From Enterovibrio coralii (GTDB taxonomy: Bacteria; Pseudomonadota; Gammaproteobacteria; Enterobacterales; Vibrionaceae): a DNA stretch of 45,579 bases. Numbering within the stretch: the stretch's first letter is position 1; each line of letters opens with the position of its first letter. Both the position numbers and the translations under genes were made by a program. Below the pieces are notes generated by a model. That model did no database searches and was not told the origin of the DNA. It worked only from the letters and a program-made list of their open reading frames with translations. This document shows, in pieces, positions 1 through 9,133 of this stretch. The stretch spans positions 1-45,579 of the forward strand of contig NZ_LNTY01000016.1 of the NCBI RefSeq assembly GCF_001559595.1. The letters run 5' to 3'.

Positions 1-440
1 TGGTGGTGTACTGGGCAGGTCTTGGCGAGAACTTGCCGCGTGAGCGTAATGAATTGGTACGTGATATTGGTTCGTTTGCGGTCGCTGAGCACCAAGGTGA
101 AGTGACGGGTTGTGCTTCGCTGTATGTGTATGACTCAGGTCTGGCAGAAGTGCGCTCACTGGGCGTGGAGGCTGGCTGGCAAGGTCAGGGGCAGGGCAGT
201 GCGATAGTTCAGCACTTGCTGAAAAAAGCGCAGAACATGGCAATCAAGAAAGTGTTTGTGCTGACCCGTGTACCTGAGTTCTTTATGCAGCAAGGCTTTA
301 TTCCAACCTCTAAGTCACTGTTGCCTGAAAAGGTAATGAAAGATTGTGAGCGTTGTCCGCGCCTGCATGCTTGTGATGAGGTGGCATTGGAGTTTACCTT
401 CGACCAAGACAGACTCATCGCCAAAGCCAACGTGGCGTAA
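1..440 (+). CDS. argH: ArgHA C-terminal N-acetylglutamate synthase (GNAT) domain, partial
   Basis: The frame is already open at the left edge and ends in TAA at 438-440, so only the 3' end is present. The visible part is a GNAT acetyltransferase with the acetyl-CoA loop QGQGQGS and the tail of short N-acetylglutamate synthases ([17 protein letters not shown]). This enzyme makes N-acetylglutamate, the first step of arginine synthesis. In Vibrionaceae and related marine bacteria the domain is commonly fused to the C-terminus of argininosuccinate lyase (ArgH), and in Vibrio argH precedes the peroxiredoxin/oxyR block seen next here. The fusion is therefore inferred from neighbourhood, because the lyase part lies outside the window. 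A free-standing short ArgA is the alternative. A terminator follows about 40 bases after the stop. Confidence 0.8.
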   Translation, partial: VVYWAGLGENLPRERNELVRDIGSFAVAEHQGEVTGCASLYVYDSGLAEVRSLGVEAGWQGQGQGSAIVQHLLKKAQNMAIKKVFVLTRVPEFFMQQGFIPTSKSLLPEKVMKDCERCPRLHACDEVALEFTFDQDRLIAKANVA

Positions 441-479
441 GCATCAAGAACAGGACACTGTTTGCGAACAATAAGAAAG

Positions 480-502
480 CCGACCTAAGGTCGGTTTTTT
501 TT
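480..502 (+). terminator. Rho-independent terminator after argHA
   Basis: Stem CCGACC/GGTCGG with a three-base TAA loop is followed by eight T residues. It also contains the last codons of the converging DUF3624 gene. Confidence 0.85.
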
Positions 503-751
503 CGCCTCAGCATCAGGGAGCGGTTTACGAAATGGCATCACGATGAGGTGCAACGACAAAAGGACTGCACTGGCTCCGGCGGCAAAAAGCAAGGTGATGG
601 ACTCAACAGATGTCGGTGTGTCACTGAAGCCGAGCAGCCAGATAGGCCAAAGGATCACATTCATGACAGCCAGTTGCACCATGCAGCGTTTGCATCGGCC
701 AAGTTTGGCGCGCAGCGTGAGAGAGGCATCTTTGCAAAAGCGGCAGCTCAT
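485..751 (-). CDS. DUF3624 family small membrane protein
   Basis: An 88-residue protein that I recognise as the Vibrio-type DUF3624 family; function unknown. The N-terminus carries two Cys pairs (MSCRFC and GRCKRC) that could bind zinc like a small ribbon. Two hydrophobic segments follow, about residues 25-45 (VMNVILWPIWLLGF) and 52-73 (ITLLFAAGASAVLLSLHLIV), then a short charged tail. It converges on argHA and its stop codon lies inside the argHA terminator stem. It lies downstream of the flavoprotein gene on the same strand but is separated from it by a terminator, so it is probably transcribed alone. The ribosome site is weak. Confidence 0.72.
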   Translation of the reverse strand: MSCRFCKDASLTLRAKLGRCKRCMVQLAVMNVILWPIWLLGFSDTPTSVESITLLFAAGASAVLLSLHLIVMPFRKPLPDAEAKKNRP

Positions 752-795
752 TGTTTCTCGGTCAGTAATTAAGTCAGTGTTTCGAGCCTACAAAG

Positions 796-820
796 AAAAA
801 AGCCCTCCGTAAAGGAGGGC
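796..820 (-). terminator. Terminator of the flavoprotein gene
   Basis: Read on the minus strand: stem GCCCTCC/GGAGGGC with a five-base loop, then six or more T. It lies about 115 bases past the stop of the leftward gene ending at 935. Confidence 0.85.
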
Positions 821-934
821 AAACAGAATACCAATCTAACCAAAAATCCAATCTGTCTGATTGCATTCATAGCCGGAGTGGCATCAGTGCAAGAGTAAGG
901 GGATTAACTTTTTTGTGGAAAAGTAACTATGGGA

Positions 935-2386
935 TTAACAGCCTGGTCCACAATCCAGACAATGCTTAATCATTTCAGGGCCTAAGTGCAGTTTTGCATT
1001 CAGGTCACGCAGTGCAGTACGCACACCTTCTTCGATAACCGGATGGTAGAACGGCATGTCCAGCATCTGTGAAATCGTCATTTGGTTTTGGTGTGCCCAA
1101 GCCAGCAGGTGTGCCAAGTGCTCTGCGTTTGGTCCCATCATTTCTGCGCCTAGGAAGCGACCGGTACCTTGCTCGCCGTAAACGTGCAGAATACCTTTGT
1201 TACGCAACATCACGCGTGAACGACCTTGGTTTTCAAAAGACACTGCACCCGTTTCGAAACAACCACATGTGCCTAGGCGAGCGGTAATTTCTTTGTAGGT
1301 CTCACCGACCATGGCGATTTGCGGATCAGAGAACACGGCAGAAATCTTGCTGCGGCGAAGGCCAGCACGGATATCTGGGAAGCGACCTGCGTTGTCACCA
1401 GCGATGCGACCTTGGTCCGCGGCTTCATGAAGAAGCGGAATTTGGTTGCTTGCGTCACCAGCGACGAAAATCGACGCAACAGACGTTTGCATGGTGTACG
1501 GGTCGGCGGTTGGTACGCCGCGAGCGTCCAGTTCCATACCTGTGTTTTCGATATCCAGTTTGTCGACGTTTGGACGACGACCGGTTGCCGCCAGCACATA
1601 GTCAACGGCGATGCGTTGAGTTTCACCTTGTTTGTCGAGGTAGCGGATATGGACTTTGTCGCCCTCACGCACCATCTCTTCGACTTTCGCGTCGGCATCC
1701 AGATAGAACTCTTCGTTGAAGGCCTTATCTGCATATGCCATGACCGTTGGGTCTGTCAGCGGGCCAACTTGACCACCTACACCGAACATTTTCACTTTCA
1801 CGCCAAGACGCTTCAGAGATTGACCGAGCTCCAAACCGATAACACCTGGGCCAAACACGGCAACAGACTCTGGCAGATCGTCCCACTCGAACACATCGTC
1901 GTTCACAATCAGGCGGTCACCCAAATCGTTCCAAGGAGCAGGCCATGCTGGGCGAGAACCCGTTGCAATAACAATGCGCTTCGCTTCGATGCGAGTGTGG
2001 TCGTCGACCATCAACGTGTTGTTATCGAGGAATTTTGCGTAACCGGCGATTTTGTCTTCTGCGGGAATTTCGTCAACGCCTTCCAGAACAAAGCCAACGA
2101 AACGGTCACGTTCGCGTTTCACGCGGTCCATGACTTCACGACCGTTGATCTTGATTTCGCCTTGAGGGTAAACACCAAAGCCAGGTGCTTTCTCAATGTG
2201 GTGCACAGCTTCCGCTGCGGCGATCAATAGCTTTGATGGCATACAACCAACACGGGCACAGGTTGTACCGTAAGGGCCACCTTCGACAATCACGACATTG
2301 TCAGCGTGAGCTTTTGCGGCACGATAGGCACCTAGACCTGCTGTACCACCACCAATTACGGCTACATCAACGTTCAAGGTTTTCAT
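935..2386 (-). CDS. Dihydrolipoamide dehydrogenase-like FAD disulfide oxidoreductase
   Basis: 483 residues, a class I pyridine-nucleotide disulfide oxidoreductase. Visible parts are the FAD-binding GGGTAG near residue 13, the redox pair in TTCARVGCMPSK (Cys43 and Cys48), a second Rossmann segment (VAVFGPGVIGLELG), the FAD motif FVAGDAS, and the C-terminal base FYHPVIEEG (His-Glu dyad). Ribosome site GGAGAAG precedes the ATG. It is not next to 2-oxoacid dehydrogenase E1/E2 genes; it follows a Prx-Grx fusion and lies near oxyR, so a role in recycling a thiol or peroxide-scavenging partner is inferred. The last nine residues contain three extra cysteines (HCLDCGPGC), unusual for plain lipoamide dehydrogenase and reminiscent of flavoenzymes that pass electrons to a C-terminal relay. 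The substrate cannot be told from sequence. Confidence 0.9.
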   Translation of the reverse strand: MKTLNVDVAVIGGGTAGLGAYRAAKAHADNVVIVEGGPYGTTCARVGCMPSKLLIAAAEAVHHIEKAPGFGVYPQGEIKINGREVMDRVKRERDRFVGFVLEGVDEIPAEDKIAGYAKFLDNNTLMVDDHTRIEAKRIVIATGSRPAWPAPWNDLGDRLIVNDDVFEWDDLPESVAVFGPGVIGLELGQSLKRLGVKVKMFGVGGQVGPLTDPTVMAYADKAFNEEFYLDADAKVEEMVREGDKVHIRYLDKQGETQRIAVDYVLAATGRRPNVDKLDIENTGMELDARGVPTADPYTMQTSVASIFVAGDASNQIPLLHEAADQGRIAGDNAGRFPDIRAGLRRSKISAVFSDPQIAMVGETYKEITARLGTCGCFETGAVSFENQGRSRVMLRNKGILHVYGEQGTGRFLGAEMMGPNAEHLAHLLAWAHQNQMTISQMLDMPFYHPVIEEGVRTALRDLNAKLHLGPEMIKHCLDCGPGC

Positions 2387-2467
2387 TGTTCTTCTCCAGA
2401 TAAATCCAATTCCAGAAGGCGCGAAAAAGCGAAGCGAAATAAAGTGAAATGAAACGGTTTAAATGAT

Positions 2468-2489
2468 TAGGGCAGCTTGCGCTGCCCTA
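2468..2489 (-). terminator. Hairpin between prx-grx and the flavoprotein gene
   Basis: Perfect nine-base stem TAGGGCAGC/GCTGCCCTA with a TTGC loop, just past the stop of the Prx-Grx gene. The following minus-strand sequence is only moderately T-rich, so it may terminate partly and let some transcription reach the flavoprotein gene. Confidence 0.55.
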
Positions 2490-2496
2490 TTGATGA

Positions 2497-3228
2497 TTAT
2501 GCGAAGTAAGCTTCTAGCTCGTCGCTGCCACCAATGTGCTTACCGCCGATGAACACTTGAGGAACTGTCGCACGACCGCTTACAGCGCGCAGGCTAACAG
2601 TGGTTGCATCTTGACCAAGTACAATCTCTTCAAACTGTAGCTTGTTGTCGATCAGCAGTTGTTTCGCTTTCGCACAGAAAGGACAACCTGGTTTGCTGAA
2701 TACCGTAATTGATTCTTGCAGTTTGTGCTGTGGTGCTACGTACGCCAGCATAGTGTCTGCATCTGAAACCTTGAACGGGTCACCCGGCTCGTTTGGTTCG
2801 ATGAACATCTTCTCAACCACGCCGTCTTTCACCAGCATGCTGTAACGCCATGAACGCTCACCGAAGCCCAAGTCATCTTTTGCTACCGCCATGCCCATGC
2901 CGCGAGTGAACTCTGCGTTACCGTCTGGGATGAAGGTGATGTTTTCAGCTTCTTGGTCGGCTTTCCACGCGTTCATTACGAAGGTGTCGTTCACCGATAC
3001 ACACAGGATGTCGTCAACGCCGTGCTCTTTAAATACTGAATGCAGTTCGTTGTAACGTGGCAGGTGCGTAGAAGAACACGTTGGTGTAAATGCACCTGGC
3101 AAGCTGAATACAACAACTGTCTTGCCTGCGAACAGATCATCTGTGGTCACGTTAACCCATGCGTCACCCTGACGAGTTGGGAATGTAACGCTTGGTACTT
3201 TCTGACCTTCTTTATTAATAAAATCCAT
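2497..3228 (-). CDS. Peroxiredoxin 5-glutaredoxin fusion (hybrid Prx5)
   Basis: 243 residues in two domains. Residues 1 to about 160 are a Prx5-type peroxiredoxin with the peroxidatic motif PGAFTPTC (Cys51). Residues about 170-243 are a glutaredoxin with active site CPFC (Cys182, Cys185) and the glutathione-site motifs TVPQVFI and GGSDEL. Fusions of this kind, known from Haemophilus and Vibrio, reduce hydrogen peroxide and alkyl hydroperoxides with glutathione, the fused glutaredoxin recycling the peroxidase. The protein has no signal peptide and should be cytosolic. Ribosome site AAGGGG precedes the ATG. It is divergent from oxyR, with an OxyR-like site between, so peroxide induction is likely. 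Confidence 0.95.
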   Translation of the reverse strand: MDFINKEGQKVPSVTFPTRQGDAWVNVTTDDLFAGKTVVVFSLPGAFTPTCSSTHLPRYNELHSVFKEHGVDDILCVSVNDTFVMNAWKADQEAENITFIPDGNAEFTRGMGMAVAKDDLGFGERSWRYSMLVKDGVVEKMFIEPNEPGDPFKVSDADTMLAYVAPQHKLQESITVFSKPGCPFCAKAKQLLIDNKLQFEEIVLGQDATTVSLRAVSGRATVPQVFIGGKHIGGSDELEAYFA

Positions 3229-3325
3229 GGTAATACCCCTTAAATGATTTCTTAGTTTTCAGTTCTTTAATCCGGTGTTCCCGGTTGATGTGTGTATATT
3301 AGTGCGATTAGGGTAGATAGATCTA

Positions 3326-3362
3326 ATTGATTGGGTTTATCATTTCGATAAGCAAAACCTAT
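3326..3362. promoter_or_regulatory. Candidate OxyR binding site
   Basis: Two 15-base elements separated by exactly seven bases match the published OxyR arrangement ATAGNTNNNANCTAT-N7-repeat: ATTGATTGGGTTTAT (3326-3340, about 7 of 10 fixed positions) and ATAAGCAAAACCTAT (3348-3362, about 8 of 10). It ends 14 bases before the oxyR start and lies upstream of the divergent prx-grx gene, which fits autorepression of oxyR and control of the neighbour. Match counts were made by eye. Confidence 0.45.
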
Positions 3363-3376
3363 CGAAGGGGTAAAGT

Positions 3377-4282
3377 GTGAACATTCGTGATCTCGAATAT
3401 TTGGTTGCGCTCTCTGAGCACCAGCATTTCCGTAAAGCCGCAGAAGCGTGTTTTGTCAGCCAGCCGACGCTGAGCGGGCAAATCAGAAAGCTGGAAGATG
3501 AGTTGGGTGTTGTCTTGCTAGAGCGCACCAGTCGTAAGGTGCTCTTCACGGATGCAGGGATGCAGCTTGTCAGACAAGCGCAGAAGATTTTGATGGAAGT
3601 AAAAGTGCTGGAAGAAATGGCGAGCCAGCAAGGTGAAGAGATGTCAGGGCCGTTGCATGTGGGATTTATTCCAACGGTCGGGCCTTACTTGCTGCCGCAC
3701 ATTGTGCCGGCCATCAAAGACGCTTTTCCAGAGCTTGAGCTGTTCTTGCATGAAGCACAGACACACCAACTGGTTCAACAGTTGGAAGAGGGCAAGCTCG
3801 ATTGCATGATCTTGGCCACCGTCAAAGAGACCGAACACTTTATCGAAATCCCGCTCTACTACGAGCCGATGATCTTGGCAGTGCCAGAGAATCACCGTTG
3901 GTCGAAAGAGTCCGAAGTGCCGATGGATGCGCTGCAAGGTGAAAACCTGCTGATGCTGGCGGACGGACACTGTCTTCGCGACCAAGCCATGGGCTTTTGC
4001 TTCGCGGCAGGCGCGCATGAAGATTCGCGTTTTCGCGCAACCAGCCTAGAGACCCTTCGCAACATGGTGGCCGCAGAAACTGGCATTACCTTGTTGCCGA
4101 AGCTCTCCGTGCCGGAAAGCATGCACCGCGATGGCGTGGTCTACGTGAAAGCGGTGGACCCAGAGCCGCAGCGTTTGATCACGCTGGATTACCGCCCAGG
4201 CTCGCCGCTGCGAGCGCGTTATGAAAAGCTTGCGAGTGTGATTGCCACTGCGATGAAAACCACCTGCAATGCGGTTGCGTAA
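3377..4282 (+). CDS. oxyR: Hydrogen peroxide-sensing LysR-type regulator OxyR
   Basis: 301 residues. The N-terminal LysR winged helix-turn-helix (residues 1-60, with FRKAAEACFVSQPTLSGQI) is followed by the regulatory domain. The two redox cysteines fall at residues 199 and 208 (DGHCLRDQAMGFC), exactly as in the E. coli protein, where peroxide joins them in a disulfide that switches on antioxidant genes. The start is GTG at 3377 with GAAGGGG upstream. The gene is divergent from prx-grx and converges on mrcA, with a shared bidirectional terminator between. Confidence 0.97.
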   Translation: MNIRDLEYLVALSEHQHFRKAAEACFVSQPTLSGQIRKLEDELGVVLLERTSRKVLFTDAGMQLVRQAQKILMEVKVLEEMASQQGEEMSGPLHVGFIPTVGPYLLPHIVPAIKDAFPELELFLHEAQTHQLVQQLEEGKLDCMILATVKETEHFIEIPLYYEPMILAVPENHRWSKESEVPMDALQGENLLMLADGHCLRDQAMGFCFAAGAHEDSRFRATSLETLRNMVAAETGITLLPKLSVPESMHRDGVVYVKAVDPEPQRLITLDYRPGSPLRARYEKLASVIATAMKTTCNAVA

Positions 4283-4290
4283 TCGCTAAG

Positions 4291-4325
4291 TAAAAAAGAA
4301 AAAGGCACCGAAAGGTGCCTTTTTT
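4291..4325. terminator. Bidirectional terminator between oxyR and mrcA
   Basis: Stem AAGGCACC/GGTGCCTT with a GAAA tetraloop is flanked by an A-rich tract on the left and a T run on the right, so it can serve both converging genes. Confidence 0.9.
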
Positions 4326-4364
4326 GTGTCTTGTTCGTTTAGACGAACCGCCTAAAGCGTCTGC

Positions 4365-6883
4365 CTAGAACAGCTCTTCGCCTTCAGACTCATAGATGTT
4401 TCCGCCGCTTGCTGCTGCAGATGTCACGTAGTCGGTCGGCTCTGTGCCTTTCTTGAAGTATTCGAACATAGAGCTGCCGTCTGACTTACGGGTCAGCAGG
4501 CCTGTGTCGCGGTCGATACGCACTTTCACGATATCTGACGGGATCACCTTGTTCTGCACGGGTACATCAACCAGCGCATCTGCCATGAAATCAATCCAAG
4601 CAGGTTGCGCAGTCTTCGCACCGGCTTCTGCACCGGAGATTTGGTCTTTGTCGAGGTTCGCGTTGCGTGCGGTTTTACCCAGCTCGCGCGAGTGATCATC
4701 AAAGCCTACCCAAACGGTCGCTACCAGACCCGGCGCAAAACCTGTGTACCACGCATCTTTTGAGTCGTTGGTGGTACCTGTTTTACCGCCGATGTCGCGA
4801 CGCTTGAGTTTCTGTGCACGCCAGCCTGTACCATTCCAGCCAGTTCCTTGACGCCAATCACCGCCACCCCAAATGTTGGCTTCGAGCATTTCACGTACCA
4901 AGAACGCATTTTGCTCTGTGATAACGTGTGGCGCGAAGTTCTTCGCCAGTGCGTTTTCCATGTCTGCGGTTTGATCTAGCAGGCTGACTTCTTCCTGCAT
5001 ATTGTCAGAGTGCAGCTTGTCAGAACCTGTTTCTTCACAGTTATCGCGACAAATGGTTTGCGGCGTTGCTTGGAACAGTTCTTTACCAAACGGGTCTTCG
5101 ACCTTGCTGATGTAATAAGGCGCAAGGTAGTAACCGCCGTTGGCAAACACGCTAAAGCCTTGTGCCACTTCAATCGGTGTCAGGCTGCCCGCGCCCAGCG
5201 CAATGGTTTCAGAGCGCGGCAAGTCATCGTGCTTGAAGCCAAAGCGTGTCAGGAAGTCGATAGTTTCATCCATACCAACACGGCGGAGTACGCGCACTGC
5301 CATCACGTTCTTAGATTGCGCCAGACCAATACGCGCACGGGTTGGACCGCTGTACGTTGGTGGCGAGTTCTTCGGACGCCATGCTGTGCCTTGGCTCGAA
5401 TCCCACTTGTTGATCGGTGCATCGTTAATCAGTGTTGCCAACGTCATGCCTTGCTCAAGGGCTGCCGAGTAGATGAACGGCTTGATACCCGAACCTACCT
5501 GACGCACAGATTGCGTTGCACGGTTGAACTTGCTGTGTACAAAGTTAAAGCCGCCTACCAATGCTTTTACTGCACCATTTTCTGGCGACATCGCCACCAT
5601 GGCGGTGTTGGCATCCGGCACCTGACTCAAGTGCCAGGTCTCACCGACTTTACGTACCCAAACTTGCTCACCTGCCGCGAGGATATCTGCCGCTTGCTTC
5701 GGTGCGGTGCCTTGACGAGTGTCAGTCTTGTAGCGACGTGCCCACTTCATGCCATCCCACGGTAGGGTAGCGACAACGCCATCTTGCAGTTCAACGTCTG
5801 CGATCTGGCCGTCTACCTTCACCACGACTGCCGCTCCAGTTCGCCATAGGTAGGTTGTTTTTTCAGGTGTTGTTGGATTTTCTCCGCATCCCAAGGGGTT
5901 GTGCCGTCTTTCCAAAGGGTCGCAACAGCACCACGGTAGCCGTGACGTTCGTCATAGGCCAGCAGGTTGTTTACTGCCGCGGTTTGTGCCGCGTTTTGCA
6001 GGCGAGAATCTACCGTGGTGTAGATTTTCATGCCTGACTCGTAAACGCCTTCGCCGTATTTCTCAACCGCCCATGCGCGAGCAAGCTCTGCCACATACGG
6101 GGCATTCAATTCGATTTCTGCGCCGTGGTAGCGAGAGACGATAGGCTCAGCCTTCGCTTGCTCGTATTCAGAACGAGTGATGTAGCCTTCGTCCAGCATA
6201 CGCTTCAACACCACGTTACGGCGGTTGGTCGCACGCTCAACAGAGTAAATTGGATTCATGGTAGACGGGGCTTTTGGCATACCCGCCAACGTCGCAATTT
6301 CACTCAGCGTCAGATCTTTGAGGTCTTTACCGAAGTACACACGCGCCGCTGCACCGAAACCGTAAGAGCGGTATCCCAAGAAAATCTTGTTGACGTACAG
6401 CTCCATGATTTCTTGCTTGGTCAGCAGTTGCTCAATGTGGATGGCGATAAAAATCTCTTTGATTTTACGCATGATCTTCTTCTCGTTAGAGAGGAAGAAG
6501 TTACGTGCCAACTGCTGGGTGATGGTACTTGCACCTTGTTTCGCAGAACCAGAAACAGCCACAACGATCGCTGCACGGGCAATACCAATAGGGTCAATAC
6601 CAGGATGGTCATAAAAACGGCTGTCTTCGGTCGCGATCAGCGCATCGATGAGATCTTGTGGGATTTCATCATAAGTGACCGGGATTCGGCGTTTTTCACC
6701 AAATTGAGAAATGAGTTTCCCATCTGCACTGTATACCTGCATCGGTGTTTGCAGTTCTACGTCTTTAAGAGTGGCAACATCTGGCAATTCGGGTTTCACG
6801 TAGAGATAGAACCCAAAAATTGTACCCACTCCAATTAATATGCAAACAATTGCAAGAATAAGCAGTCGCTTAATGAACTTCAC
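4365..6883 (-). CDS. mrcA: Penicillin-binding protein 1A, interrupted by one frameshift
   Basis: A bifunctional class A PBP that polymerises and cross-links peptidoglycan in the periplasm; with one base restored it is 839 residues. The start is GTG at 6883 (AGGAAA upstream), giving KFIKRLLILA and a membrane anchor at about residues 5-28. The GT51 glycosyltransferase follows (EDSRFYDHPG with catalytic Glu86, QGASTITQQLARN, GYRSYGFGAAA). The transpeptidase has active Ser465 in GSGIKP, SKN in AQSKNVMAV, and KTGTT. The frame breaks near 5834-5835: upstream reads PTYGELE then a stop, downstream continues AAVVVKVDG, as expected for the linker after GT51. One missing base explains it. Everything on both sides looks functional, so an error in the sequence is as likely as a real mutation. 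Divergent from pilM. Confidence 0.93.
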
Positions 6884-7029
6884 TTGATATTTCCTGTAAC
6901 GTTTTTCGTCGCACTGTAGGGTGACTGGATGTCCGTAGTATAAAGAGAACTGAATAAAAAATAACGAATCAGCCGCCAGAACTTCGAAAAAGTTACTGAA
7001 TGCTGACATTTAGCGGGACGTACTTGTAA
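6884..7029. promoter_or_regulatory. Divergent mrcA/pilM intergenic region
   Basis: 146 bases between the GTG of mrcA and the ATG of pilM must carry the promoters of both. I see no convincing -35/-10 pair or repeat. Confidence 0.35.
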
Positions 7030-7968
7030 ATGTTTCAAGGCAAATGGGCCATTGGGCTCGATATTGGAATTCATTCAGTTCGCGCTGCCATATTGGAAAG
7101 CCGAGGCGGAGATATCCATCTCCACGACTTGTCCTCCGTTCAGTTGGAAAATTCGTCGCTTGTTGGTGCTTTAAAAACACTTCGCAAACAGTTCTCTGTG
7201 AGCAAAGCCAAGCTCCGCTTCGCGACCAAAGCGCAAGTGATGGGGATACCCCAAAGCTCGGTTGCGATTAAACGCTTGCCAGCCAGCCAAAATGTGTCCG
7301 AACAAGAGCAATACATGCAGATAGGACTGCAACTCTCAGAAAGCCTAGGCTTGTCTTTGGAAGAGCTGTTGTATGACTATCGCGATTTGCCATCCGGTGA
7401 GGGCATCGAGGTGTTCGCATGCCGAAAATCTGTGTTGGCTTCAACGTTTGACGCGTTAACGGCATCAGGCTTTCGACTCTCTGTGGTCGAGCTGGAGTCA
7501 CATGCACTTTTGCGCTTGTACGATCGTCAACATGGTGAGCTTTCCCATGCGAATCATCTTCTTATGGCGGATATTAATACCGAGCGATTACAGCTATGTT
7601 TCGGTGTTGGCGAAAAAGAGCCGTTAATGCGTGATCTGCCCTTGCCTATTTCAATGGGGCTGGAAGGGGATGCGCAGGAGAAAGTCTATTTCACCGAGCA
7701 AGTCGCTGAGACCATTCGTCGCCAATGCCAGTTGGTGCGCACCCAATTTTCTGAAGAGCGGGTCACGACCTTGTGGCTATCGGGTGAAGGTTGCAAATGG
7801 GTCGATCTCGACCGGTTAGAAGCACTGTTGGATTGGAACGTCAAACTCCTCGACCCGGCCAGTGAGCTTGTTTGCCATGGCGATACGCTAAGTAAGCTTA
7901 AAGAGCCAGTCAGCTACTGGTCGACCGCAGTTGGTCTTGCGCTTCGGGGGGTGGATGATGAGAAATAG
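7030..7968 (+). CDS. pilM: Type IV pilus inner-membrane platform protein PilM
   Basis: 312 residues, actin-like fold of the PilM/FtsA type: GLDIGIHSVRAA at residues 9-20 is the phosphate-1 loop, followed by the expected ATPase subdomains. PilM sits on the cytosolic face and binds the N-terminal tail of PilN, linking the pilus motor to the PilNO membrane scaffold. It opens the pilMNOPQ operon; its stop overlaps the pilN start by 11 bases, so translation is probably coupled. In Vibrionaceae this operon supports MSHA or DNA-uptake pili. Confidence 0.93.
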   Translation: MFQGKWAIGLDIGIHSVRAAILESRGGDIHLHDLSSVQLENSSLVGALKTLRKQFSVSKAKLRFATKAQVMGIPQSSVAIKRLPASQNVSEQEQYMQIGLQLSESLGLSLEELLYDYRDLPSGEGIEVFACRKSVLASTFDALTASGFRLSVVELESHALLRLYDRQHGELSHANHLLMADINTERLQLCFGVGEKEPLMRDLPLPISMGLEGDAQEKVYFTEQVAETIRRQCQLVRTQFSEERVTTLWLSGEGCKWVDLDRLEALLDWNVKLLDPASELVCHGDTLSKLKEPVSYWSTAVGLALRGVDDEK

Positions 7969-8550
7969 CATCAACCTGCTGCCATGGCGTGAAACAAAAC
8001 GTCTTGAAACCCGCCGACAATTCTATCGAGAAGCCTTGATTGTCGTCGTATTGGTCGTGGGGTTTGTGGGCATTGCTTTATGAGCAGCCAGCAGCAGCTC
8101 ACCAATCAAGAGGCGCGTAACGCTCGCCTTGAGAGTGAAATTCAAATCCTAGACAAAAAGCTGTCCGAGTTCTCCAAGAAAAAACTCGCCAGAGATGAGC
8201 TGGAGCATCGTTTGATGCTGGTAAACAGCCTTCAGACTCAACGCAATAACACCACACTGCTTTTCAATCTGTTGCCAGAAGTCACGCCAGATGGCGTTGT
8301 GCTCGATAGCGTGAGCCTTAAAAAAGGCAAAGTCAGTGTGGAAGGGCGAAGCCGCTCGAATGCGCAACTGGCGTCGTTACTTGCCCTGTTGGAAGCCAAG
8401 CCGGGGGCAACCGATGTGCAGATCCACTCGATCATAAATAACGACAAGAAAGAGCAAAAGGACGGCGCGGTGAATAGCTTCCTGTTGACCTTTGAACTGT
8501 CGGAGTTCGTGACACCTGATCTGAGTAAGGAGGTGAAACGTGGAAGCTGA
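7958..8550 (+). CDS. pilN: Type IV pilus assembly protein PilN, one frameshift
   Basis: With one base restored it is about 197 residues. The start overlaps pilM. The N-terminus INLLPWRE is the conserved PilM-binding peptide, followed by a transmembrane helix (about residues 26-41, EALIVVVLVVGFVGIAL). The first frame stops at TGA 8081-8083, and the continuing frame opens at 8080 (MSSQQQLTNQEARN) with the periplasmic coiled coil and ferredoxin-like domain. One base is missing just before the ATG at 8080. PilN pairs with PilO in the periplasm to build the alignment complex. The break falls immediately after the membrane helix, so if it were real, PilN would be lost and pilus assembly should fail. 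Confidence 0.88.
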
Positions 8551-9133
8551 TTGGAGAGACTGGGAGTTAGATGAAATCCCTGAGTGGTCGCCCACGGCGC
8601 GCAGGGTTGTGTTGGTGGTACTCGGGCTGTTGCTTCTCGTGATAGGCCTGTTTTTCGTTGTGCTCCCCAATTATGACCGAGTGACGCTGGCCGAGCAGGA
8701 AGAAATGATGCTGAAAAGCGCGTTTCGGATGAAAGCGCAACGCGTCGCTGCTTTGCCGGATGTGGATGAGCAGGTCGATGCGTTAAACCATTTCTATGTG
8801 AAGTTGACCCGACAATTGCCCCAGCACGAAGAGTTGGCGCAATTGCTGGCGGGCATCAATGACATTGGTCAGCAGCACGGTTTGTCCTTTGAGCGTTTGG
8901 ATTGGGGGGTTGGCGAGCAGGTGGGCTGGTTGTACGAAGTGCCGCTGGATATTGTTGTGACTGGCAACTACGAAGGCATTGGCAAATTCTCGGAGTCCAT
9001 GGCACGACTGCCTCGTATCGTTGCGCTGCAAGATTTCACCCTCAAGCGTGAAGGCGAGCTTGGCGAAGCACTGAGTTTCTCGGTTGCTGCCCATACCTAC
9101 CGTTATGTTGGCAAACCGCTGGAGGACAAATGA
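8540..9133 (+). CDS. pilO: Type IV pilus assembly protein PilO
   Basis: 197 residues. The GTG start at 8540 is backed by a strong ribosome site, AAGGAGGTGAAAC, inside the end of pilN. There is a short cytosolic N-terminus, a transmembrane helix at about residues 22-45 (ARRVVLVVLGLLLLVIGLFFVVLP), a coiled coil, then the periplasmic domain with the typical YEGIGKFSESMARLPRIVAL stretch. It forms heterodimers with PilN that connect the inner-membrane motor to PilP and PilQ. It overlaps pilN by 11 bases and pilP by four. Confidence 0.93.
   Translation: MEADWRDWELDEIPEWSPTARRVVLVVLGLLLLVIGLFFVVLPNYDRVTLAEQEEMMLKSAFRMKAQRVAALPDVDEQVDALNHFYVKLTRQLPQHEELAQLLAGINDIGQQHGLSFERLDWGVGEQVGWLYEVPLDIVVTGNYEGIGKFSESMARLPRIVALQDFTLKREGELGEALSFSVAAHTYRYVGKPLEDK

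Noticed and set aside
1319..2230. 303-codon open frame on the plus strand
   Set aside because: Antisense shadow of the flavoprotein gene; His/Phe/Arg-rich composition, no motif, no ribosome site.
935..2386. Mercuric reductase as identity of the flavoprotein
   Set aside because: No N-terminal heavy-metal domain, no adjacent cysteine pair at the C-terminus, and no mer genes nearby; the extra tail cysteines alone are not enough.
5010..6838. Long plus-strand open frames (251 and 237 codons)
   Set aside because: Opposite strand of mrcA, whose motifs are unmistakable; the frames are rich in Cys, His and Arg as expected for shadows.
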